Shown here: one piece after another, positions 12,770-25,421 of the stretch
Numbering within the stretch: position 1 is the first letter of the stretch
Layout: every line of letters begins with the position of its first letter
NCBI GenBank assembly: GCA_037127315.1
Contig: JBBBDQ010001028.1
Span: forward strand, 744,001 to 808,000
Length of the DNA stretch: 64,000 nt
DNA from: Ascarosepion bandense
Lineage: Eukaryota > Mollusca > Cephalopoda > Sepiida > Sepiidae
Direction of reading: 5' to 3'
Notes under the pieces: generated by a model
Database searches by the model: none
Told to the model about the DNA's origin: nothing
Seen by the model: only the letters and a program-made list of their open reading frames with translations
Made by a program: the position numbers and the translations under genes

Positions 12770-13890
12770 TGTGTATGTGTATTTGGGCAACAATCTTTTA
12801 TGCAGGTTTCATTAAAAATGAAAGACAAGATATTAAATATTACATATAATTTTTCATGTGTTCATATGATTTTTTTCCTTTTCAGAACTCAAATTATATA
12901 AGAATGTCCAAATTGTACTTTTGAGCACTTTCAGCTATACTTTTAGCCATGATCAAAAATTAATTTTGTTTCACTTGTAAATAAACATGTGTAAAGTTAA
13001 TATATACAGTGTCATGTGTATGTTAAGTTCTGAACATGGTAAGCACATTGTTACCATGTTCATAATTGATTTTATTAAGTGTAGAATTTTTTTTTCTATT
13101 AGTAATGCCTCCATTATTTTTAATCTTCTTTTGCATGTGGATGATGCTATTATGTATTATCAAAACGTATATTATGGATGGGTCCTGGAAGATCTCCATG
13201 TATGTTTAAATGAGATCAGATGGAACTGTTGTGGGAAAGGTTCAATGTCAAACTTCTCTTCAATTTAGTGGTGGTGTATCTAACGTAATTGTTTACGAAT
13301 TTGAATAGTTCAGGAACAGTTCATCAAAGGACATATAAATTCGTAAACAACAATGGTTCTCTGCAGTTTAGATTTTGCAATTTGGAAAGCCGTTGTTGAC
13401 AAGCATTTGTTTCAAATTGTGGTGTTCTTTGAAAAAAAAAAAGTGGTTGAGAAGATGAATTCTTGTACGCTTTTGTGAGGAGATTTTTAAGTACCTAAGA
13501 GGGCATTGACTAATAAATTAAGGTGGCAAGAATTTTTGTTCATGGTTTTTTATATATTGAAGTAGTGAAAGTATTATTACTAGAATCTACAGGAACATCC
13601 AGAAATGGAAGTTTTTTTACCTAAGCTCATATGTGAAGTTGAGAACAGAATTGTTTTCAAAAGTAGTTTCCTTTCAGCTGATAACAAAAACAAAATTGAT
13701 CAATTTTGTTTTTGTTATCAGCTGAAAGGAAAATATCAATGTATTGAACATATATTTTTGGTTTGGTAACTTTTTTTTTTTTTTTTAAGTATGTTTTCAA
13801 CATGGGACATTTAAAAGCTTGAGAAGCATGGACAAAGTGGGTTTCCCATATTTACACCGTAAGAGGGTATCCAGTTTATGTATTTATGTA
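12770..13890 (-). mobile_element. Penelope-like element, 3' half (RT catalytic part plus GIY-YIG region), decayed
   Basis: Reading the minus strand from 13.89 kb: YGVNMGNPLCPCFSSFKMSH corresponds to the GFPLGPLFSNYY block of the PLE at 42.4 kb. Next come KIYVQYIDIFLSADN (the YIDD active site, one Asp lost), FHFWMFL (FLDV block) and YEFICPLMNC (compare YQFTCPFKDC). After these are the YTTTK of a GIY-YIG remnant, and finally HAKED and related codons matching the SKRNLQILEA end of the other PLE. The terminal region down to about 12770 is repeated in inverted orientation at 14000-14280. Many stops. Confidence 0.75.
13667..13732. repeat. Perfect 66-bp palindrome without loop
   Basis: The sequence reads the same on both strands, centred on TTGATCAA at 13699-13700, with arms beginning TTTCCTTTCAGCTGATAAC. 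It lies inside the PLE reverse transcriptase, just after the active-site region, and duplicates in inverse the codons for SADNKNK. Confidence 0.95.
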
Positions 13891-14280
13891 GGTACTTATA
13901 TGGTAATGTGAAAATACACAAATCTGTTGACAATACATATATCCACATGCAAAAGAAGATTAAAAATAATGAAGGCATTACTAATATAAAAGAAAAAAAT
14001 CCTACACTTAATAACATCAATTATGAACATGGTAACAATGTGCTTATCGTGTTTGGAACTTAACATGCACATGACACGATATAAAAACTTTAAACGTTTA
14101 TTTACAAATAAAAAATTCTTGATAATAACTAAAGTGCTCCAGAGTACAAAATCTTTGGACAATTTTTATATAATTTGATTTCTGGAAAGAAAAAAAATTA
14201 TGCAAACACATGAAAATTATATAAAAATGATAATACCTTGTCTGTCATTTTTAATGAAACCTGCACATATTCAGACAAAT
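13885..14280 (+). mobile_element. Second Penelope-like tail, inverted and internally deleted
   Basis: It begins with RYLYGNVKIHKS, the conserved RT-5 block seen as YLYGNVKIHK in the PLE at 41.97 kb. It then jumps to HMQKKIKNNEGI, which belongs to the extreme C-terminus, so roughly 400 codons are missing. The rest mirrors 12770-13130 on the other strand (landmarks GAACATGGTAACAATGTGCTT and ATGAAACCTGCA). Confidence 0.7.
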
Positions 14281-14417
14281 ACTCTTATAAACCTAAATTT
14301 CCACAATACCCTAATATTTAAAATATCTTAGCTAAGTAAAAAAGTTAGAAAAATGAAAAAAATAGCAAACTGTAGACATATAAACAAACATTTACTTTGC
14401 CATTTAAGCATTAGTTA

Positions 14418-14462
<45 letters not shown>

Positions 14463-14615
14463 CTCAAGCTACATAAAAGTTATAAACCTAAAATTCCATA
14501 ATTAATACCCTAATACTTATAATACCAGGAAGCCATATAAAAAGCAAATAAAGAAGAAATACTGTGTAAGTGGAGACATATAAACAGATATTTACTTTGC
14601 CATTTAAATATTAAA
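14280..14615 (+). repeat. Diverged tandem duplication separated by a (TA)n tract
   Basis: Units at 14286-14412 and 14480-14612 share ATAAACCTAAA, ATACCCTAATA and GACATATAAACA with ATTTACTTTGCCATTTAA. A (TA)n tract of about 44 bp at 14417-14461 sits between them. It abuts the end of the inverted PLE tail. Confidence 0.7.
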
Positions 14616-17600
14616 AAAAATATAAATAAATAAAATTATGAAAAAAAAAAAAAAATCTTAACAGTCAAATAACCAAATCAATCAGCTGGAGAATTGAAAG
14701 AAATGCTGAAGATACTGGTTGTTGTAGAACATTATGAAAATACAAATAATAAATTTATGTAAACAAAACCTTTTTCTGTTGAGACTCAGTCATATGGAAC
14801 AAGATTAGTGAACCCCAAACTATATCCAAAACAGTTAATAGTTAGGCCAGAACATATCAACATAAACAGGTGCTTCTAAGTTTAACAAATAAAATGCACT
14901 AATTTTCTATATTTTAAAATACCAGATGTTAGCAAAGTTAGAAAAATATTTGAAAAAAAAAAAAAAAAAAAAAAGCATTTGAAGATTTATAATAATTTTG
15001 AATTTACAAACAGTAACAAATGTTACATGTCATGTTGACATATACCTATTCACCCTATATAGCTGATCTTGTAAAACTTCACTAATCAATGGATTTTATT
15101 TGTATGACGTACTACATACAAGTTGGATGAAAATCTGTCTTTGTTGACACCCCTTTCATTTCCTATATTTACTGAATTGAGCATTTACATGTAAACAAAG
15201 TAGGTAAGTGATAATGCTTGAGTTTGCAAATTTTTAACTTTAATATCAGGAAAGATATTTTGACCATCAAAAATAGACTTATATTTTGGGTGAGACTAGG
15301 ATAGCATCAAGAAATATACAAAATGCTTATTTGGACATTTTATTTGTTAAATATTTGTAGAAAAAAAAACAAAAAATCTGTGGTTAATAAATTGAACAGG
15401 AGGAGGCTAAGTAATGTAAAATGCACAATGTAACAGTGAAATTTATCAATTTAAATTCACCTAAAAAAAAAAAAAAAAAATCCAATTTTATACCTTGATA
15501 CATGCGCCACTTTAGCAGGATAGATTAATAGGCAGCATCAAACTTAAAACTAGGATAAACTACTTTAATAACAAAAAACAAAAAGAAAATATAAAAAACA
15601 AAAACAACATTATCAAATTAGGTAAGAATACAATTAGTAAATCAATTGTGACAGTTGGAAAAATTGCTTATTTACACATTTAAATAGAAAAGTGGAAATT
15701 GTCAGATTATAAAAATTACTTTTAATGAACAGTTGTTAGTGTGACATTGAAGATGGTTTGGTGAATAATCAGGATGAAAATGTTATGACAACATTGAATG
15801 AAGACTACAGAGAAACTTGTTATTAAGTGAATTAAATATTTCTGTATGGATAAGTAGTCATCTTATTGTAAATATAAAAAACTTTTAGAAAAAATAAAAA
15901 AATTTAAAAAAAAAATCATTCATTGGCCTAACCAAAAGAGATTTATATAAAATATTTTTCTTCATGCTTGTATAAGTTACAAAGAAAACAATTGGTTATT
16001 AGAAATTTGTTGTCATTTGAATTCTGAAAATATATTTCTCAAATCAGACAAAATGTGAATCTCAATGACAGCCAAGAGACACAAATCTTATTCCCTAATG
16101 AGGCATATTACTTCGTTTTTTTCAATATTTTATGAAAAATTACTCAAATACTGAGCTGATATACACAAATAAAATAAGACAATGTTAATAAATATATACA
16201 AGTAAAACTTTGTTCTATTAATGATAGATCACCAAAATTTTCTAGTAATCACAGTTCAAAAGGCAGTTCAAGTTTAGAGGAAAAATGAGCACATATAGAT
16301 GTGTATGTTATTTTTAATTCCAAACTCTTACTTAGAGTGAATTTTATTTAGCACAGTAAATCCTCTAGCAAATAAAAGTCATAAAAAAAGTGAAGTGATA
16401 TTTTGTAATTTCTTATCCTGTGTATATGAATTATCTCACCAAAAGATATACAAAACAAACATACAAAAAAAAAAAAAATGCATGACAAGGCACTTTGAGG
16501 GAGTGTGGCAAAATTAAAAATATTTTATCCAGATTGAAAAACAATCCTGAACATAATTAGAACATAAACAGTAAATAACATTTAATGCTAACACAGTTTG
16601 GATACATGAAAAAAAATTCACTCATCAAAAACAGGTAATTTCTCTTTAGTTTACTTAACAGAAGGGGGAAAAAAAAAGCAATTTGAAAACCAGATTTCAG
16701 TCAGGCTTAAAAGCGCTGAAACTATGTTACACAAGTTTTAACTGTGGTGCAATGGCCATATTGAAAAGATAAAGAGGACCATTGTCTTCTCAAAACTGTC
16801 AAATTCAAAGATCTGTCTGAACAACAGAGAACTGAGACCTCAATAAAAAGACAAAAGGACTAATTGAAAATGGCAGCTCTGAGAGATCCTTTGTGAGCTA
16901 TCAAACTATTTCTTGTAGTTGATGTAGAAAAACATAACTATCTACCTGAAAGCCTGCAACAAATGTGGAATACTATTCCAAATCTTTGTAAAACCAATCT
17001 ATGATGAAGGATGAAAGCAGAGAAAAATTGTTGAAACAGAGACAGTGTATGCTAGAAGATATTAGCTCTGTCCCAAGATACATCTTAAGTAAATTTAGCC
17101 AAGAATTATATACATATAAAACAGATGACTTGAAAAATATAAGATATTACAAAATGGCATATTTAATTCATGGATAGAACTTTGGTTGATAGTCATTAAA
17201 TCATATACACTGTAGTTTTTGTAATTTTGAGTTTAGTTTCTTTAGTGTTCAGTTAATGAGTCTTGTTAAGATGAATAACTTCTAAAGATAAAATCCAAAT
17301 TTAAAATATGACAGTAGAATTCAGTTAAACGGAAAGTGTATATAAAAAAAAAAATCACAAAAATATGTAAATATCAAAAGAAATACATCTATTTTAGTTA
17401 CAAAATAGAGTAGAATTGTCAAAAAAAAAAAAAAAGAAAAAGAAAAAAAGCTAAATTGTTTTAATGTTTTATAAATTTCAAAATTAGGCAATAATTCCCC
17501 TGCCCCCCAAACACAATGCAAGAAAAATTATTGTTTAAAATTTTCCTTATTTTTTGTTTTTGTAGATGCAGTAAAGCAGATGTATATGCAAAGAATGTGG

Positions 17601-18686
17601 GATATTTATATGGACTTTGGTGGAGAAAACACTTAAATTGGGCCATGGTAAAGCAGGTTTTATGAACCAGCTGCTTTGTATCAGTTCATATCATAAAAGA
17701 TGCAGAGAACAGAAAAGATTTTATCTAAAGAAATAAAGAGAAATCAACTAAAGGGTTTGTGGGATGGTAAATTAATATAATAAATATTTTATTTTCAAGA
17801 ATTTTCACATGAGACTGATTTTTTTTTCAGATAATCATTTTAAAAATCCTACCAATGTATAAACTATGTATAATCAGTCCTCAGAACAATCATCTGACTT
17901 CTGCTATAATTTGTCATTTGAGTACTTGTCTATATACATTTAAAGTTAAAAACTTGAAATATTTAGGTTATTAAAAAAAAAAAAAAAATCTTCACCGGTG
18001 GGAAACATCTTTGGCATCAATAGCTAAAATATTAAGAAACTTTTGCTTATTATTGCCTAAATGATAAGCATTTATTTTATATGAATCAAAAAATAAAATG
18101 AGTAAATAAATGCTTAATTAATTCTTTGGTAGCAGAAGTTGTCACATAACTTGCTACTTTTCTCATAATTTTGTAATCAAGATATTTAAATTTCTTTCTC
18201 TTTCATTGACTGACTGAACAGTTAACTACTAAGTGCAGGTGAAGTCAAACAACCTTCACTTAGAAGAATGATTACCACTTAGAGAATTGTGGTTTATTAA
18301 AAAAAAATTTAAAAAAAATGAAAATATAGAAGTTACCAAAAATGATAATGAAATATTGATAACCAGTGTAGTTGATTTTAATGTTCAATTAGCATCATCC
18401 TCCAAATAGAGAGAATATTTCAAATATGAAAATTAAATTTTCTTGTATGTTAAATGTTTTAAAGTATAGTTAATTCCATTCTCTTTTTCAGAAATGTTTG
18501 ATGTGCAAAGATTTTTAAAAAATCTAAAACTTTTCAACTGATTACCATGTCTTTAGTATTTATTAAGATAAGGACAGCTGCAGAAAAGTTTTAAATTTGA
18601 AAAACATTCTTCTTCATGTGCCGTGTCCCTTCAGGACATAGGCGATCATGAACTTCCACTTGGATCTGTCTAAACATTACTGATTG

Positions 18687-18718
<32 letters not shown>

Positions 18719-19534
18719 TTTCACAACACAAAAGAAAATTCATACATTTTTTTTTAACAGTCTAACTATTGCACATTATTCCAGAAAAAAAATGATAAAT
18801 AAAACTATATAAAGCCACTTGTGAGAATTTAAGAAATTAACGTATTTAAGTGACTTTTCACAATTATATACATGCTTGTGTAGATGTGTATTTTTTTTTT
18901 AAAACTCCTTAACACAAGAGACATTAATAATGACATTGCCAACAAAAGAATAACAACTTATTCAGTTCATTTTTACATATGGATGGCTTTCCACCTATTT
19001 GTTTTAGGCACTTTGGAAAAGAAAAAAAAAGAAAAAGAAAAATGAAAATAGCTGAAATTTTATAAAACAGTTTAGTTTGAAAGAATTTTTTAAATTTGAA
19101 AACTTTAAAAATATAAATCAAAAATTAAATTAAAACTTTGACAAAAACTAAAATTTAAAACAAACAATTAAAAAGGTTTAAAACAGTAGAGTTAAAAAGA
19201 AATAAATAAAAATCAAAAACCATACAAAAGACTTATAAGAAAAAACTAAACCATTTAGTTTTCATTTGGCACTTAAAAAAAATTTGGTTGTTTGCACTGA
19301 TGTGAGTCAAATTAGGGATAAGGGTAAGAAGAAGAGAGTAAATAGTTTTAATATCTCTTACCCTTCATGAATGAAACTGAAGTTTGAAGTTCTAAAAATA
19401 GTCATTTTCATGAGGAGGTTGAAAGGGTTCAGAATCAAATACGGGAACAGAACCAAAATATGTTCATATTTTTTCTTTTACACATATCCAAGCAATGAAA
19501 AGAAAAAAAGGGGGGGGGGACAAACAAAAGAAAA
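14616..19534. other. AT-rich 3' flank of the HAD-like gene
   Basis: Poly(A) runs occur at about 14957-14973, 15462-15480, 17962-17978 and 18687-18717. No protein-coding motif was found. Part of it could be 3' UTR of the gene ending at 19535. The block 16690-17040 is less AT-rich but matches nothing I know. Confidence 0.35.
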
Positions 19535-19802
19535 TCACAGTGTGGCCAAATATTCTCGAAACTGATCCAGTGTGAAATTGGGGTCAACTTGGAACGCTCG
19601 GTGCTGGAACGATTTGGCTATCTCAATATTTTTCTGATCATCATCTAACAGTAGAATGTTTTCCGGCTTGATGATGGCATGAGATCGATTGTAGAGTTCT
19701 GTGACAACTGATGATATATGTTCCTCCTTCCCCAGTTGCCAGCCTGTACTCTTCCTTGTCCAGTCAGGAGTGTTGCCTCGAACAATGATACGACTCGTGT
19801 TC
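19535..19802 (-). CDS. Last coding exon of a HAD-superfamily-like protein
   Basis: Read on the minus strand, a splice acceptor (TTTCATCTTGCAG) precedes an open segment that ends in TGA at 19537-19535. It encodes residues 89-176 of the 176-residue product. The segment IIVRGNTPDW is followed by K113 and K133, either of which could be the motif III lysine of HAD enzymes. Then comes LLLDDDQKN, with the acidic motif IV at D141-D143. The first base completes the split glycine codon begun at 36219, so the two exons join in phase. The exon is visibly more GC-rich than its surroundings and has no stop. The HAD assignment rests on motif order; the substrate is unknown. An ATTAAA on the minus strand near 19350 is a possible poly(A) signal, weakly supported. 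No further downstream exon was found. Confidence 0.8.
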
Positions 19803-20931
19803 CTGCAAGATGAAACAACATTATGTAATATTGTTTAATGTGGAGAACTCTCTTAGCCATTTTTATATGCAAATTAAACAATTATTTAAGTTTTTATAAT
19901 AATTATTTATTTATATTCAAATATTGTTCTTAAATGTAATTTCATAAGTTATATGTAAGGTTTGTTAATTACTTCATATTTTATTGAAGATCTCAGGAAA
20001 AAAATGCAATTAAGGTAGAAAATACAAGGGAAAAACATATGAAAACACATACAATCAGATGCAGGTAACATTTTTCAAATAAAGGTCAAATATCCTTTAT
20101 CCACAATCTAAAACTTTAAAAAAAATAATGAAAGAAGTCAAATTTTTGCTATTGTAAATAAATCTGCAACAAGTGTTTTTTTTGTGACATGAAATTTAAA
20201 ATAAAAAGGCATTAAAGAGAAAATGTTTCACTTAGAAGATAAATTTTTAGACCTTCATCTCTGCACAATATATCAGAATTTAAAAATATTGACTTTTTTT
20301 ATCTTATTCTTTTAGAAAGTGAGGTTTGTTGATTATATAGTGTCAAATCAATTCCTGATTTTTTTTTTTAAGAGTTATTTTAATCTTGTTTTTATTTACA
20401 AATATTGGACTTGTAATTGAGCCCATGACATTGATAACTGCATGCGACTGATGTTGCCAAGATGGTAAGTAAAACATCTGGTTTAGCATTTGTGCATGTT
20501 AGAATGGACTTGATGTTCACACCTTTCAGACAATTGACAAGAAGAATGAGGTCCTGAATTGGTCATCAACTCTTTTCTGCTTTAGTTCTGTCCAAGTTCA
20601 ACTATTCTTGACATTTCCTGATATCTGATTTGTGCATACACAGAATCTGCTATAATTGCACTAACCAGCTGAATAGTCAAATTGACAGGCAGTGCTGGAA
20701 GACAAATTATAAAACAAAAAAAAGGTAGATGTATTGTTGATCTATTAAAATATCCTAATAGTTTTAAAGATTTTAGAGAAAAATCAATTTTTAATATATT
20801 CATCTTTTTTTTCAAAATAAAAGTAATCTCCTGAGGAGATTTTTGATTCCTAATGCTATTCATATTATTTTTAGTAGTTATAGATAATACATTATCAGTA
20901 AGGTTTTCTTTTGTTTATTTAGCATATACAT

Positions 20932-21035
20932 ATACATTCGGTCAGGTTTCAATCCTGGGTTAAAAGCAATCAGATGTCTAACCATACTGATGAGCTGTGA
21001 TACAGCGAAATAGATGTCTGCAGATGACACACACA
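20932..21035 (+). mobile_element. tRNA-derived SINE fragment with hammerhead ribozyme core (copy 1)
   Basis: A B-box-like GGTTTCAATCCTGG at 20945 is followed by a hammerhead core: CTGATGA at 20987-20993, stem II GCTGT/ACAGC with loop GAT (20994-21006), then GAAA at 21007-21010. All invariant core bases are present. The outer stems are eroded compared with copies at 50.7 and 54.4 kb. A (CA)n tract follows. The A-box half is missing. Confidence 0.7.
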
Positions 21036-21848
21036 CACACACACATATATGAGACTGCTTGGGGTTTCATGCATGTGAGGTTAATTCATTAAATGAATTC
21101 AATAAAAAAAACAAAAAAAAGCAGATTTAAGACTGAATAATATTTTTCTAATAAGGTACAGATAATGGACTTGTTTATAGCAGTTGGTGGGGGAGGCTAC
21201 ACACCACTTAATTTATTTTTAAGTGGAAAAAAAAATGCATGTTAAAAACTTATTTGTAATATATTTATGAATTTTATTTTTAAAATTTGTTAAGACCTGG
21301 TTTAGGCCAGACAATTCATTTTATAGTTTTAACATTCAACTGATTTTAAATTGATCAAGAAGTTTTGTGTGACTTTTTGCTAAAGTTTATTTTAATTTGG
21401 TTGAAATATTCATCCATTTTAAATTAAAGCATATTAAAGGAATTTCATAAACATCTTTTGAATTTTACTTTGTAAGGAGTTCAGTTTTCAAAATCCTTTG
21501 CAATTTCTTGTCAAATTTTCCATCAATTAGTATCTTGTAAATTTGATACCAAATTGTTTTAGATTCTGTTTGTTGCTTTTACTATTGCACAAGGGAGTCT
21601 TTAAATGGCTAGCTTTATTGGCACAGCCTCAAATTTTCAATAAATTTTTTCAATTAGAAGAAAAGATTTTTTGTTTGAACAAATGAATGAATTTAATTAA
21701 ACATTAAAATTGCATTGTGTAAGGGAGATAAATCCTTTAGTTGATAAGCTTAATCACAGAACTGGTAATTAATTTTTTTTCCTTGCAATAATAAAATTTC
21801 TGCTTCATGTTTCTAATAAAAAGCAAACAATTAACACTTGAGTATTTA

Positions 21849-21849
<1 letters not shown>

Positions 21850-21895
<46 letters not shown>
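21850..21895. repeat. (TA)n microsatellite
   Basis: A short TG tract runs into about 18 TA units. Confidence 0.9.
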
Positions 21896-21899
<4 letters not shown>

Positions 21900-22219
21900 G
21901 CAAATCACACATTATAACTCAACCAGTCATTTGTTTTTTTTAGTTTAAGGGAAATAATTATGAATATATTTACTGCAATTTTGTGTCATAATTAGAGTTC
22001 TTTACTGATATCTATCATGTCTAATAGGAATTAGTAGTGTAAAAAATCAATTAAAATAAATATGCATCCATTATGCAGGAAGGTCATCAAAATTTACAAA
22101 GACTAAAAACGGTACCTAAAATTTTAAATGCATTTACTAGTGATAGAATATAGATTCCAGATTTTTAATAATCCATCCGAAGCAAAGCAATAAAGCCAAT
22201 AAGACAAGGGGTTACTGAG

Positions 22220-22760
22220 TGTTAGATAATATAAAGTAAAAAAAAAAAAAACACTAAAGAAAACACACAAACTATTAAGACTGGGAACCAAGAAGTGTTA
22301 TAGAAAAAAATGTTAGCATAAAACTTCCACTTACATCTAGCCATTTCAACTGCAAAATTAGGGAACCTTGCCCCCAATCTAGTACTGTGCTTAAATTCAT
22401 AAAGATAAGGTACCATTGAGGTAAGTTCATCAGAACAATTACCATGAAAGTATTTATAGAAAAATGCACAGAGAAGTTATGTTATGGTGGTGGAAAAGTG
22501 ATTAAAGCAGAGATGCCAGGTCAAAATCAATAACATTACACATTTTTCTTTGGATTTTATGAAGGCTCTAAATATATAGCATGAACACAAGACCAGATTC
22601 AGCAGCAATATTCAAAGCAAGGATGAATGGTATATTTTTAAATGTAAAAAATGGATTCTGTGAGAAAACTTGTCTAGCCCAATACAGTAAACCAAATTTC
22701 CTAGAAGCAGGCCTAACAATGGTATCAATATAACCTTATCAGTTCATGTCATCTGAAAAG
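22220..22760 (-). mobile_element. LINE fragment: C-terminal region
   Basis: The minus strand encodes VPYLYEFKHSTRLGARFP, then CKWKFYANIFFYNTSWF. These match VPPRFEFARDTRLATRS and CNCNFYSTVSFLVLPDW in the LINE at 27.0-27.1 kb. Nucleotide similarity to positions 1-360 is high and extends through 22680. Frameshifted. Confidence 0.8.
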
Positions 22761-23880
22761 TGGAGACTTAGTTGTTACAGATAACTAACCACTGACAGAG
22801 GAAGATCCTGCTTTGATAAGTCTATGTAACAAGGGCAGACAACCAATATGCCTTTTGGTCAAGAGCTATAACTCAAAACACTCACGTTTGTGGAAGGCTC
22901 TCTGGTAATTATTCAAGTCTAGCAGATCAGTTCTTAGAACTGATCATATGTGCAGGCTACCAGTACATGATTTTACTATAGTGGTGAAGACTCATGCAGA
23001 ACCAATCACACATTTTTGGAACAGTTAACTATAAAGAACTTGTAGGACACAGTGTGCCACAGTTCTCCAAATTACCCTCCTCAGTTTTGAATTCTCCTGG
23101 ACCACAGAACTTAGTCTGTCCTGCTATTTACCCAACCACACACACACACACACACACACACACAAATTATTTTCAAATTGAATGCATATGTAAAGGAACA
23201 AAATGAATAGGAAAAAAATCTTTTCTTAGAACTAAAAATAGTTTTCCCTTCTCTCATTATTCAGTGTGTGTGTGTGTGCGCGCACATCCATATAAATACC
23301 CAGGATAATACTCACCCACAATCTTGTGGAGTTTGAGGAATCTGATTTGTGTTTAGGAGGCTGCTGGTATTTTTGTTTAGTTTTTAAATTTATTTTTGTT
23401 ACGGATAGTTTTTTTTGCTGTAGTTGGTGTTGAATTTGTGACTTTTCTTGATAAGGTGTTTTTTATTTTTTTAGTTCCCTGTAAGCTTACCTCAGCAATT
23501 TGGTAAGGAGCTGGGTTCAGATTTTGCATTTCATAATGGTGTTTTTTTAACAGGCACTACAAAAGACAACCCCCATCTCTTCAATTGAGTGAATGTGTGT
23601 GTGTGTCTCTGCATGTGTGTGTCATGAGTGTGGTGTAATTCTAAACAAGCTTGTCATGTTAAATCAATTACAACTGAGTAGATTAGTAGAGACCTTGTGT
23701 TACATTTAATCCACACTTAGTAAATCATTATAGTCAGAAAAAGAATTTAGCAACATTTTTCTAAGTAAATTTCAAAGACAATATTCAAATATTTGTACAT
23801 ACATTTATTTAACTATACAGGCTGCAATGTCACCTAAATTATGCAAACATGGAAACATTTTAACAGCTGTATTTACCAAA
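22761..23880. other. Intronic sequence with CA/TG microsatellites
   Basis: A (CA)n tract lies at about 23136-23164 and TG tracts at about 23265-23282 and 23596-23618. GATCAGTTCTTAGAACTGATC at 22926-22946 is a near-perfect 21-base inverted repeat. No gene recognised. Confidence 0.4.
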
Positions 23881-24480
23881 CTTATACAAAAATAGTTTGG
23901 AATCGTGAAGAGTAAATTTATTCAATAAAATCACCATGGGCTTTAACCATGAAGACTGGAATCTCCTGCAACTCTTCTGTATGGTCTCCTTGTTTAAGTT
24001 GGTAAATGCTGTCATAATCTTCGCCTTCAGTTTGTTTTTGGTGTTCCAAGGAGTTTTGTTGGTCTCTCACTCAATGGTGCCCCACACACAATAATCAAGG
24101 CTCTTGCAGTCTGGGGAGCTAGGTGGTCAGATGTAAGGAGTGATGTGGTTACAGAAATTGTCTGACAGCCATGACTCGGTTCTCCTGCTTGTGTGGCACG
24201 GTGCAGAGTCCTGTTGCCTGACTCAGGGCAGCATTATTTCCTCAAGGTACTTGATAAAGGTCTCCATACTGAGTCTGAGAGCCTCACTAATAAATTCAGG
24301 AATTCTTTTAGCAGAACGATAAAAATGAGTTTTCCAAGCTTCTGTACCTTCATAATCATCTTTGTATTAGAAATTCTGGTGCAAATGCCAAGCAATACAG
24401 CATGTCATTTCAAAATTTCATCATGGTACTTTTAATCACAGATGGTATCCAAATGACCCTACTGTATTGCGCAATCAACA
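23880..24480 (-). mobile_element. Tc1/mariner-type transposase relic
   Basis: Reading the minus strand across three frames: QDSAPCHTSRR-type codons near 24210, then SDNFCNHITP, then WPPSSPDCKSLDYCVWGTIE-type codons near 24100 (some residues now stops). NTKNKLKAKIMTAFTNLNKE lies at 24000-24060. This order is the second half of a DDE transposase. It is a different subfamily from the mariner at 9.1 kb. Terminal inverted repeats were not found. Confidence 0.7.
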
Positions 24481-24544
24481 AAATCAAAAAAACAAATATG
24501 TGTGAAATTAAAAAATTCATGTACGTGTGAAATTAAATTAAATG

Positions 24545-25421
24545 TCAACAATTTACCTATCGCGCCATGTATATGGGTCATTTTGTTCTACCTTGGCCAT
24601 CTTTGAGGTAGCTTCATGATTCTACCCTCCCAGAACTTGGAATCTTTTTTTGTGTGATGAATTGGTGTAAGTAGGCTTTTATAGGTTTATAGAGAATTGA
24701 AAATCTTTGCATTAAGAAAATTGTGTAGGGATCCAAATAAATGGTAATCCATAGGTGAGGACAGTGGGTGTAGTAAGACATCCCAACCAAGCTGTACCCA
24801 TTCCTATTAGGTCTAGCATTGTCTTGATGAAAGGCAACACTCCTAACTGGTTAATTAGATGCTTTTCATCGATCTATGCTTTTAAATCAGTTCAACTGGG
24901 AATATTCAACATTTGATTTTGTGGAAGGAGTTTGTAATACTGAATATCCCATTCTTAACAGGTACATGACATCACATTTTTTGGATGCAGACTAATTTCT
25001 GGTGTGGTTAACAGTGGTTCATTTTGTTTTCCCAGGATCTTTTTCACTCTGCATTGTTGAAACAATCCATTTTCATCACCTGTAATTGTTCTTTTCAAAA
25101 ATAAGTTGTTTATATTTAGTATGAGCAGAGAATTAAAACATTTTTTTTCATTAACTCATGAAGCACCCATAATGATTCATATAACCAAGCATTTTCAAAT
25201 ACCTTATGTGTTATACTTTATATGTAGAGTATCTTCGCAATCTCCTGTGCAATGTAACACAGATTATTTTTAATTAGCATTTTGATCTGTTCATCAACAA
25301 GTGCAGGTCTGAGAAAACATTGAATTTTCCAGATCAAAATTTCCACTTCTAAACCTTGCAAACTTATAAATAATACACTTAGGTATGGCAACATCTTCAT
25401 AAATGCACCCTTTTTAAGCAA
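24545..25421 (-). mobile_element. mariner transposase relic, minus strand
   Basis: On the minus strand RPALVDEQIKMLIKNN and AQEIAKIL (25.26-25.33 kb) resemble the N-terminal helix-turn-helix. Codons for KMDCFN and KRSWENKMNH follow at 25.0-25.1 kb, then FHQDNA-like codons at 24.82 kb. The C-terminal FWEGRIMKLP-like region is at 24.64 kb. Many stops. Its 5' side abuts the oppositely oriented mariner at 25.39 kb. Confidence 0.75.
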
